Source of the DNA: Chalara sp. BL73
Taxonomy: Eukaryota > Ascomycota > Leotiomycetes > Helotiales
Assembly: GCA_918026815.1 (NCBI GenBank)
Contig: CAKJVC010000023.1
Location: forward strand, 1 to 63,823
Length of the DNA stretch: 63,823 nt
Direction of reading: 5' to 3'
The translations under genes and the position numbers were made by a program. The notes under the pieces were generated by a model. It saw only the letters and a list, made by a program, of their open reading frames with translations. It had not been told where the DNA came from and did not search any database. Numbering within the stretch: the first letter of the stretch is position 1; each line of letters begins with the position of its first letter. Positions 11,527 to 20,625 of this stretch are shown here, piece by piece.

Positions 11527-12483
11527 TTACAGATATGCGACTGCACCAAGTCCTATCCCCACCAAATACCCCGCAACCCCTACCCCGCTTTTCGCAGCAT
11601 AATTCCCTGTGGCCGTTGGACTCGTAGATGCAGAATTAGAGCTCGCTGCATCCTGGCCGGCAGACTCAATACTAGAAGACGCACTCGAAGTCCCAGTACT
11701 GGAGGGCGTGCTCGTAGGCGTATATCGAACCCCATGGGAATTCGTCCAGCTTCGCACCCTCCCCGTCGCGCTACCGGTGATCTCGCCAGGGGTGATGCTT
11801 TGCGTCGCGGTAAAGTAGTTGCTTACCGCCGTGTCGTTTGGAAACCTGTCGTTGCCGAGCGTGATATTCGGTCTGGCGCGTATAGCGCTGGCATCGAGAG
11901 GAGGCAAGAGATTGGTGTACGGTTGGTAAGGAGGGGACGGGGTACACTCTGCTGCGCTGAGGGAGGAGCGGGATGATGACGCTTCTTCTGCAGTGTAGTT
12001 TTGGTATCCGTGGAACAGGTAGCAGTCGTGGCAGCCTTTGACGACGTCGAAGAATGCACCGTTGCAGAGACATTGCTGTTCAGCGAGGAAGTCAATTTCC
12101 TCTGTTCCGTTGGCGTTGCAGACGCCTTGGATATAGGATGCTTGCTCGCACGGGAACGGGGAGTTTGCGAGAGAGGCCAATAGTCCGTTTGCGGAGTATT
12201 CACTGCGTCGAGTGCTATTGCTATCCGCAATGGAGCGTAATTAGTCTCATCGTTTCTCAATAACGCCCAGGCCAAGTCGAAAAGGGGAACGTGAGGAAAG
12301 TACGGCCTGAAGAGTTCTCTAGAACTGTCAAATGAGAGGGAGAACATACCTGAGAAGTGGAGAGCACATTTCAGAAAGATACCTAGCTACAAGATCATTG
12401 ACGGCCCTTTTTTCAAGAGTTTTAAACCCAGCAGCGAGCTGAGGGAGCGCCACGAAGGCAGCACCCAAGATAGATGTTCGCAT
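11527..12483 (-). CDS. Cys-containing secreted protein with Ser/Thr stalk, probably GPI-anchored
   Basis: Exons 12483..12350 and 12202..11527 join in phase 2 over a 147-bp intron (GTATGT...CGCAG), giving 269 residues. The signal peptide is MRTSILGAAFVALPQLAAG. The ectodomain holds spaced cysteines (CEQASYIQGVC, QCLCNGAFFDVV, CHDCYLF), a pattern common in fungal wall proteins. A Ser/Thr-rich stalk follows, then a hydrophobic end (GVGVAGYLVGIGLGAVAYL) fitting a GPI signal. It should be exported to the cell surface. Function and family name are unknown; it is not a CFEM domain by spacing. Confidence 0.75.
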
Positions 12484-12711
12484 ATTGTTATTATTATTGC
12501 TCAAATGAATGGACCATACACAGGAGTTGCGAAAGCCGATAAGGTTGTAATGGTAAACTCGAATTGCTGCTTGCGTAATACAAGATATCTATAACAGTTT
12601 TTAAGCGTGACATTCTACGAAAGTCGACGAAGCAGCCTCGCAGTCGGTCCAATGGAGCCAATAGGAGGGCTAGAAACGGGTGTAAGCACCCCACAGTCCG
12701 ACAATATCTTA

Positions 12712-14533
12712 ACGTATTCCACAAGCGAGCGGTCCACACAAGCGAGCGGTCCACCTTAGCTATACCTAGCCACTTCAACTACAGATATTTCTACAACGCC
12801 TTAAGAAATTTAATTCTAATTAAAAATAATTAATCTACAATGTCTCGAGGACCTAGGGAACATGTTGTAATGCGATGTCCTGGCTCGCGGCAGCGTCCAC
12901 ATCGCCGTTGACGTCCCGCAGTCGCATTTGAACTATTACTACTTTGACGCATATCCTCCAAAATTTGCGTATTAATGTCCGGTTGATCAATTAAATTTAG
13001 GCCATCTTGAACTGCAAGAGACCCTCGCTGCTGAATTCGCTTTTTTTGGCGATGTTTTCGCTGTGTTACAAGTTCGTTAGCCTTGCGAAGAGCAGCATTT
13101 TCCGCCTGAAGAATCGCGAGCTGATGAGCCATTTTGTGCGCCCTTGAGGACCTGATCAACTGCTGTATTGATGGATGTAGGAAAGCTGTTTTGATGGCGT
13201 GCAATTTTAACTTTAATTAGCTCCGTTTGCGAGGTTAATTTAAGAGAGTTGCTTGGTGTTTTCGGCTCCCAGGGAACGTCTTCTGCGATAGGGGGTGTTG
13301 GAGTCGTGGAATATCAAGGTTTGAAATTACAGCCTCTGGATCGTACGGAACGAGACCTGCATCTCGAAAGCCTCCTTGCATATTGCTTTTAGTAAAAGAG
13401 GCTTCAAATGCTGCTCGAAATGCTGGTAGGAACTCAAGTTTAATAATGTGGTTAATGCCGCTCCGGATCAAGTCCTCAATCTGGCCGCCGTACGCCTTTT
13501 TAAGAGGCGCAAAGCAGCCTACATCAAGTGGCTGAAGGAAATGAGACGCATGTGGAGGCATACAGAATGTAATAATATTGTTTTCTTTGCAGAAATCCTG
13601 GAATTGAGGCGAGTGGTGGCTCTCGTGGCCATCAATGACGAGGAGACGATATGTTCCCTTTGTACGCCTCTTTGTATGCTTCTCAAAGTGCTGAAGCCAT
13701 TCAAACCAAGCTCATTTGTCGTCCAGCCGTTTTCGCTTACACTGAGAACCCAATCACCTGGTATTTCTTCGCTGTACCATGCTGAGAGATGGTATTGTCC
13801 AGCGAAGATTACGAAAGGTGGAATGGTCCAGCCTTGCGCGTTGATTCCCTGGATCACTGTAACCCATTCGCGATTTCCTAGCTGTACCATTTAGGTTGAT
13901 AGCGTCGCTCGGAGGCCGTAATAACCTTTGCCGTGGAAGTGATGCCCATCATAAAGCCTGTTTCGTCGAAATTAAAGATGTCATCTTAGTGGATACTGTA
14001 CTTAGCGATAGTATTCTGTACGAGTCCAAACCACTTCTGAATAACCTTTGGATCTTCGTTCTTCGCTCTCTGGTAGTCGTACTTGCGATTGAATCGTGTT
14101 TTAAGCTCTGGAGAGCGCTTGACAAAGTTCCCTGGCCAATTCTTGCCAACCTTGCCTCCACTGCGAGCCCGGAGAAGGTTATTGGCCATATTTCCACAGC
14201 ACTTAATCGGGGCGAAAACCCTCGTGAATCCAGGTCTAGGATATATTGAATAATAACTGATTCTTCTAGCTCTGTAAGCTTTCTCGAATTGGGCGTGCAA
14301 TCGCGTCGCGGACGGATTCCGGCGCGTCGTCTCGGAGCGTCGTTCGGACCGCATCTTACGTCTTTATTGCGCTTCGTTCGCTTTGAAATTGGCCTTGATT
14401 GATAGCATTTATAGCAAGAGATATTTTACCCTCTTTATGAGGTAATTGAAGAGAAGATGGTTGTTGCATTGTATATTAAAGATTATAGTTCGCGCTTTTT
14501 GGTTGGGGTGGACCGCTCGCTTGTGGAATACGT
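12712..14533 (-). mobile_element. pogo/Fot1-type DNA transposon, decayed
   Basis: An 1822-bp element bounded by TA on both sides (12710..12711 and 14534..14535). The terminal inverted repeats begin ACGTATTCCACAAGCGAGCG and the match covers about 25 bp. On the left the motif CAAGCGAGCGGTCCAC occurs twice in tandem. The internal frames match a DDE-type pogo transposase on the minus strand. Structure, target duplication and coding content agree. Confidence 0.85.
12830..14469 (-). pseudogene. pogo-type transposase remnant
   Basis: Frames on the minus strand give, in order, an N-terminal piece (MQQPSSLQLPHKEGKISLA), a DNA-binding-like region (KVGKNWPGNFVKRSPELKTR), the DDE core (FNFDETGFMMGIT, GNREWVTVIQGINAQGW, then HASHFLQPLDVGCFAPLKKA) and a C-terminal coiled region with a zinc knuckle (CGRCREPGHRITTC). 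The frame changes several times and stops interrupt it, for example in the N-terminal piece and after EIANG-type sequence near 13890. No protein can be made. Family: DDE superfamily endonuclease of pogo/Fot1 transposons. Confidence 0.8.
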
Positions 14534-14864
14534 TATAATTGTGATGTAAAAAGGGAAAAGTAGTGGTGGTTGCAGGGGTACTGTTTCACTTGCTTATCAG
14601 GTACGTTAGGCAGCAGTAGGCTCCAATACTAAAAGCTAGTTAGAACCCAACTTAAATAATGGGTGCTGTGGGACAGTGGATTGCTTCCTGCGGGCTATCC
14701 ACTGCAGTCGGGAATACCCAGATGTATCCCGGGGGGTAATCCCGATCGCTGTTCAGGCCGTGGCTGGGCGGGCGGAAAATTCCGCATGTGACGAAACACG
14801 GCTTTTCCCAACCATCCCTCGCATCTCAAAGAACATTACAATCGCAGATGGAGGGCTTGTCACC

Positions 14865-17501
14865 ATGACGGATCAGGCCCAGTCAGAGATCCTTGGGAAT
14901 AATCCTATTGGGAAAGGTCTTGATGCCTTTCGCACCTCTTTCAATTCAATTTGTGAAGACAGAACCATTTCCTGCACTCCGGACGCGCTCGGTCAGCTTG
15001 CGCAAGAAGGTACGACAGTCTGGCGTTTGAGTACCTCCTTCCTGTCTAATTCACATACAGATATCCAGACTCTCACTATCAGTCTCCTCTCCGCTCTACT
15101 AAATCTCCCTGCGATTCGTTTCCTACGGTCAAAGACAAGTCATGGCACCCTTAGCAGCGATCTCCTGAAACTCATTTCCGCCGTCACCTCCGACAACTTC
15201 CACTTCGACCGTATTAAACCTCTCTTGACTGCGGCCCTCACCGACAATCGGGACGATGCACTCATCTGGGATCAAGTCTACAACGCCGTCACCGAATCAC
15301 TCACCAGCCCGGAACAATTAACACCACCGACCGCCTTCGAGAAAGCCGTTTTCGACACGCCATTTCGATCCAGCTCGGCTTCTCAGAGAGGGATTGAGCA
15401 GACACACGATGAGGTTGACCAGCGGATACTTGAGGAACTCACAGGCCGCGTCTACTACGACATTGGAGGTTTCTACGAGCGATACTTCGAAGGAAAGACT
15501 TGGACAAACAACGCGAGGGATATCTACGAAGAGTCGAGAGCCCAATATACAGAAGGTCGCTGGAGCGGGTGGCCAGAGCCTTCAATTCAAAGTCTTTTTT
15601 TTGAGTGGTTCATGAAGTTCCAGGACACTGTTCTCAGCGGACTTCGCCGCAGATACTACACATCAGCGAATAAAGTGTTGAGGGGCTCGGAGGCTGATCG
15701 CAAGCTTGACATTTTCCTCACTCCGGCCGACGCTGCCTTACCGGACGGCGAGCACGACTGGTCCAATGTACTTGTCATTGGAGAACACAAACAGAATCCC
15801 GACGAGGATCGATCTGCAAAAACACTGGTACAGTTGGCAGGGTATGCACGCGAAGTGTTTGGAAGTCAACCGGAGCGGCGATTCGTGCCTGGGTTTACGA
15901 TCAGCGGAAGCATGATGCGGCTCTGGATATTTGACAGATCTGGACCGTATAACTGCGAGAAGTTCGATATTCACAAAGAGCCAGAGCGATTTGTCAAGGT
16001 CCTTGCCGGCTATGCGATGATGTCCGATGCAGAATTGGGTTTGAACACGTTCATCAAGCGTGATGGCAACGGCAAGTATATCGTCACACGAGATGTGAGG
16101 ATCTCTTTGGAGGACAAGCCAATCGCCTCGACAAAAGCGATAGTGTGCCGGGGAACAACGTGTTATCGAGGAAGGAGACCCGGCTCAACGGACTGGGAGT
16201 ACGTTGTGAAGTTCGCTTGGCCTTCTGACAAAAGGCAGCGGGAGGGAGAACTGTTGAAGTTGGCAAAGGAGAAAGGAGTCACGGGCATTGCTGTGTGGTT
16301 CAATCATGAGCAGATTACTATCGACGGCGACCCGGACACCATCTCGCATTTACGACGAGCCATGAAATTTGGGTCGCCACGGAGGCCGTCGAAGAAAGCT
16401 TTTTGGGTCGATAATCCAGAATCCAGCCGGGCGTACTCGAAAACAAGCCTCAAGGGAAGGTCAGGGAGCAGTGTGACTCACTTGATTGGCCTAGAAATCG
16501 GTGCAGGTAGCGCCACAACTTCTTCCTCTGGGCAGAAAAGAAAAAGAGATGAAAGACTTGATGGGGGTAGCAGACTGAAGAAGTCCAAATCCGACGGTAG
16601 TCATGCCAGCGCGACAAATGTGCACAAAGAAGACCAGCTAGACGCAATAGGCGCTCCTAGTATTCAAGAAACAGTGGTTGACAGTCTGGCAGACTGCCGG
16701 AATGACTGGCAGCGGAATAATGTCGACAGTATTCAAGAAGCCGGAGCGGATAGTCTGACAGACTGCGAAAGTGAGACGTACGGCAACCGAGTGAACTACT
16801 GCTTGGTAACTTCACCTGCTGGACGGCCTCTCCATGAATATCAATCGGTCAGAGAGCTTTTGGAGGCGCTGCGCGATGCTATCCGAGGTCATAGGTCACT
16901 GCTCGAGGATGGAAAGATCCTTCATCGGGATGTCTCCGAAAATAATATCATCATCACCGAACTCCCTGCCGAAGATGCCCCGAAAGGAAGACTAATTGAC
17001 TTGGACTTGGCAAAGGAGCTGGACGGCATGCCGAGTGGGGCTCGTCACCGGACTGGCACTATGCAATTCATGGCGATCGAGGTTCTTGAAGGCAAAGGTC
17101 ACACATATCGGCACGACCTCGAGTCATTTTTTTACGTCTTCGTATGGATGTGCATTCGATATGGCTATGAAAGTACGGGCAGGCAAAACCCCAACAAGCC
17201 GATGAAACCGAAGACAAATATACTGCGAGGTTGGTATACTGGGATGTATACAGAAATTGCCAATACCAAGCAGGGTCACATGGACAAAAATAGATTTGAG
17301 AACATCATCGTGGAGTTTGCGCCGAAGTTCGAGAACCTCAAAACGTTGGCTCGCGAGCTCCGACATGTTCTTTTTCCAATTAGGGATGGAGCGATCTTCA
17401 CAGGCACATTCCACGATAACGATATAATGTACGGTGGGATGATAGATGCATTCAGCAGAGCGATAGACCGTCTGGGAAAGGAGGAACAGGCAATTGCATA
17501 G
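14865..17501 (+). CDS. FunK1-type fungal protein kinase
   Basis: An uninterrupted 878-codon frame. The frame stays open further 5', but only a GTG lies there (14676); the ATG at 14865 has the context CACCATGA and is chosen. An N-terminal region with the FunK1-like block YDIGGFYERYFEGKTW is followed by kinase parts: a candidate lysine at residue 449 (EYVVKFAW), a catalytic loop HRDVSENN near residue 687, and IDLDLAKEL near 712, where FunK1 proteins carry DLD in place of DFG. A polar, Lys-rich insert with two repeated segments (SIQE.VVDSL / SIQEAGADSL) lies at about residues 560-640. No introns are needed. The gene sits between transposons, like many FunK1 genes, which are expanded and poorly characterised. 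Likely a kinase or pseudokinase of unknown substrate. Confidence 0.85.
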   Translation: MTDQAQSEILGNNPIGKGLDAFRTSFNSICEDRTISCTPDALGQLAQEGTTVWRLSTSFLSNSHTDIQTLTISLLSALLNLPAIRFLRSKTSHGTLSSDLLKLISAVTSDNFHFDRIKPLLTAALTDNRDDALIWDQVYNAVTESLTSPEQLTPPTAFEKAVFDTPFRSSSASQRGIEQTHDEVDQRILEELTGRVYYDIGGFYERYFEGKTWTNNARDIYEESRAQYTEGRWSGWPEPSIQSLFFEWFMKFQDTVLSGLRRRYYTSANKVLRGSEADRKLDIFLTPADAALPDGEHDWSNVLVIGEHKQNPDEDRSAKTLVQLAGYAREVFGSQPERRFVPGFTISGSMMRLWIFDRSGPYNCEKFDIHKEPERFVKVLAGYAMMSDAELGLNTFIKRDGNGKYIVTRDVRISLEDKPIASTKAIVCRGTTCYRGRRPGSTDWEYVVKFAWPSDKRQREGELLKLAKEKGVTGIAVWFNHEQITIDGDPDTISHLRRAMKFGSPRRPSKKAFWVDNPESSRAYSKTSLKGRSGSSVTHLIGLEIGAGSATTSSSGQKRKRDERLDGGSRLKKSKSDGSHASATNVHKEDQLDAIGAPSIQETVVDSLADCRNDWQRNNVDSIQEAGADSLTDCESETYGNRVNYCLVTSPAGRPLHEYQSVRELLEALRDAIRGHRSLLEDGKILHRDVSENNIIITELPAEDAPKGRLIDLDLAKELDGMPSGARHRTGTMQFMAIEVLEGKGHTYRHDLESFFYVFVWMCIRYGYESTGRQNPNKPMKPKTNILRGWYTGMYTEIANTKQGHMDKNRFENIIVEFAPKFENLKTLARELRHVLFPIRDGAIFTGTFHDNDIMYGGMIDAFSRAIDRLGKEEQAIA

Positions 17502-17626
17502 GCGAGACGAGGACTGGGGAGTTAGGATTGTGCGGCGTATTGTTGGGGGGTTTTTCTTCTTTTCGTTTTGCTACAAAGGGTGTGGGCACACTGTACGATA
17601 CAATGATACCAGGGATGCCAATAAAC

Positions 17627-18435
17627 GGAATCGATTAAAGTGTTCACGAATAGCGCGGCGCTAGAGCCTTGGCAACAGGGAAACCTTGTATTTAAGCGAG
17701 CCAATAGCTAAAAGAAGTGGCTGGGGGTGGCTGGGGCAGGCTGGGTCGGCATAATATATGGCCGATTGGCCGGCTATAAGCACCCGGAAATCATGAATTC
17801 TAAGGCTTTTACCTTACGATTTTTTTGATCTATGGATGCTTTTACTTCCGTACCACGTGACGCTTGTCAAATTAATCACGTGTAACAGCTGCTTTTTAAT
17901 ATCACGTTACTTCTTGTCACGGCACGCGCTGTGGATCTACAGATACAGAAAGCAACGGTAGTGCTATAAGAGAATCTATAGCTGAAGAAGAAAAAGGAAG
18001 CTCGAGGAAAGCAGGCTATATATACACGAGGCGCTCGGCGAGCTCGCCTAATATAGGTCACGTGTACTTGGGAGCACGCGATGTAACAATAAAGCTTAAA
18101 ATCAGAAGTGTCACGTCGCTTGTTCTCAAGCGCACGTGACCCATATCAGGCGAGCTCGCCGAGCGCCTCAAGCTCCCTCTTTTTTCTCAGCTATAGATTC
18201 TCGTATAGTACCACCGCCGCCCTCTGTATCTGTAGATCCACAGCACGTGCCGTGACAAGTATAGGAACAAGAAGTGCTCCACTTTTCTACGGCTTTGGTT
18301 GGCTCATCATTAAACGAGTGGGTCTTTGGGGTACGTGATCTTATTTTGTTTTAGCTATTGGCTCGCTTAAATACAAGGTTTCCCTGTTGCCAAGGCTCTA
18401 GCGCCGCGCTATTCGTGAACACTTTAATCGATTCC
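17627..18435. mobile_element. 809-bp foldback element with 87-bp terminal inverted repeats
   Basis: The left arm 17627..17713 is the reverse complement of 18349..18435, nearly base for base. The element is flanked by the 8-bp direct repeat CAATAAAC (17619..17626 and 18436..18443). Inside, a second imperfect inverted repeat covers most of the rest (around 17930..18060 against 18110..18260, including GGCGCTCGGCGAGCTCGCCT). It encodes no protein. The 8-bp duplication suits hAT-type transposases; the superfamily is inferred. Confidence 0.85.
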
Positions 18436-18949
18436 CAATAAACACGCAACTTATTGTATAATACATGAATTGCTTCTGATAAAGGTGTTGCGCCTCATGT
18501 CTGCTTTCGATGACAACTTCTTCATTTTCTTTGGTAGTGTTTCACCCAAACTGACTCTTCCGGAGGGGCAAAAATGGATCGTGCTCTCAACTGTCCACTT
18601 TTAGCGTATGATCCATAAGAGGAAGCTATGACCTTAGGTGGTGCTAGCCATCAGTTGTGGAATGGGCAATCACTAGCTCGGTAAAATAAACCTGTAGCTT
18701 TCCAGCCAGCTTTTATATTTGAAGCTGTTAAACTGCTTTTCCCTGCTTTAGAATAGCAACGTAGAAAATTCCTTTTGCCTACAACTGTAGAATATGTGAA
18801 GTATGTGGAGGCAAAAAAAGAAGATAAATCAGTGTCAAACGAATAGTCGGTAGGTGATTGTATCACGGAATAGATTATAGAATATGGCATAAATATTTGA
18901 TTGTATCCAAGAGGATCATCTATCTAGAGGGAACAAAATAGGGGTCCTA

Positions 18950-19372
18950 ATGCCAAGACCTGACGAAGCAATATCCGACCAATAGGATTGGCCGTTTCAC
19001 AAAGAGGACTGGACCTCCCTCGGCACCGAATATCAGAGGGGAGGCCTTCAAGACCAGGAGCGCTCCATGTCGTATAATGATCCTTCCGAGGTAAAGCGAA
19101 TTGCTACCAAGTATGTTCGGAAAGGTATGCATTTAATGACGGTGAGGGGATGTGGCCTCACCACAGAGAGGTGCTATGACGCGGTAGTTAGCGATGGTAC
19201 ATACACTGTAGTACTGGTACCAAGAGAAGAGAGCGAGATCAATAAATTACTGTTTGTACGTAGATTAGCTATTGAATGGGGGATAGGTCATGTGACACCG
19301 TCACATGACCCAGGAAGGGGCATATCCTCATCCCTCCATTCAACCTTCAACAATCAATCACATTCAACCTAA
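18950..19372 (+). pseudogene. Fragment of a fungal protein of unknown function with a premature stop
   Basis: One frame from ATG 18950 reads MPRPDEAISDQ, then TAG, then DWPFHKEDWTSLGTEYQ and RSMSYNDPSEVKRIATKYV onward to about 19257, after which the sequence becomes low-complexity. The stop may be a former CAG. The composition is strongly protein-like; I recall similar sequences as fungal hypothetical proteins but cannot name a family. The 3' part looks replaced by unrelated DNA. Confidence 0.3.
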
Positions 19373-19421
19373 GCAATCCACGTAAAGACGTGGTGTTGCT
19401 ACAGGTAGAGTGATCCGACAA

Positions 19422-19740
19422 TTACTGATCGCTTCTGGAGTGGGTGTTGCAAGAGATGAGCCCCAGCAAACATCCGAGCCAAAAAAAAGAATGATCACAG
19501 AAAGATGACTTACTATTTGAATATACCAACAGCTCGCTATTTGCTTTGCGAAGTGCAACGTTTTCAGCTCGCAATAACGTTAACTCGTGTATTGCTCGTG
19601 TTGCACTTTTGGCAAACTGGTCTATGCTTGACAAAAACGTAGTTGGAGAACGATCAAGCGTATTGTTAGAGCTCCTTAATTTGGGATATACTGAAGGAGT
19701 GGGAGGCTCACTGTGCTCCAGTGTAGTAAAGAAAACTCTA
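19422..19740 (-). pseudogene. C-terminal fragment of a pogo-type transposase
   Basis: The minus strand reads a spacer (HSEPPTPSVYPKLRSSNNT) and then a helix (LLRAENVALRKANSELLV), close to the end of the transposase at 12830 (ILQAENAALRKANELV). No catalytic core and no inverted repeats are seen nearby. It is a truncated copy of a related element. Confidence 0.5.
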
Positions 19741-19984
19741 ATTAGTTTAACTAACTCTAATTGACTCTAATTAGAATTAGATTTGATTTGAGTTACCGAT
19801 TTTCATTAGAGTTAGATTTGAATTAGAGTTAACTCTAAAAATATTTTAACTAACTTTAATAATATAATTAATTTTTATTATATTAAAATTTTCGAATTTA
19901 AATAAAAGTTTTTAATTATATTAAAGCTCTATATTATAGTAAATTCGGTTTAAACTTTAACTAATTATAAAATCGTTATTTATA
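19735..19984. repeat. AT-rich low-complexity stretch with CTCTAATT repeats
   Basis: About 120 bases of variants of ACTCTAATTAG / TTAGAGTTAG in both orientations are followed by AT-rich DNA up to the MULE target duplication. No gene. Confidence 0.6.
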
Positions 19985-19992
19985 CGGCAAAT

Positions 19993-20317
19993 TGTTACGC
20001 GCATCGCTAACAGGCTTATGCCTTAGGGGCCTGAGGCTCGGTAGACTTGGTTTACACAGAGAACCCCTGGGGTAAGGATCACGTGATGGATCATGGATCA
20101 TGCGCTAGGGCAATGATCCAACCCACGAAGGTTCTATATAAGTAGATAGTTTTCCCTTAGATAGGAGCTTCGTGCTCAACTCAATATAGTATCTTAACAC
20201 CATACTGTTATCGGGATCAAAGTCTTTGTATGTGATATACCTACTTCTCTCCAGACCAACAACCCTCGGACCAAGATCTTCTATCTATATCAGTTGTAGG
20301 CTGATAGGACCGTAACA
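19993..20317 (+). mobile_element. Solo LTR (325 bp) inserted in the MULE left terminus
   Basis: Starts TGTTACG and ends CGTAACA, flanked by CAAAT on both sides (19988..19992 and 20318..20322). A TATATAAG promoter-like box and the string GGAGCTTCGTGCTCAACTCA lie inside. A second, diverged and inverted copy is at 37883..38235. No internal retrotransposon sequence is present, so this is the product of LTR-LTR recombination. Confidence 0.85.
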
Positions 20318-20625
20318 CAAATATCTGAAATACCATCGAAAAGTCAGTAAATATCTCAAATACCACCACTAAATTTGGAGGCTTTCTGGGCGTACCACCG
20401 TTTTGAAACAGTGGTACGTCAGATATCTGCCAACCAAATGATGGTATTTCAGATATTCTAGTAGTTACAGGTAATCTTTCTGAAATACCATCATTTTGTT
20501 GGCAGATATCTGACGTACCACCATTTGCCGCCAAGAGACTAAAACACATGACCCACAAACCTTAATACTATTGTAACTTGAAATCCTTTTATTCCTTTCA
20601 ATTGTAATTTTATTGATATCGTATC

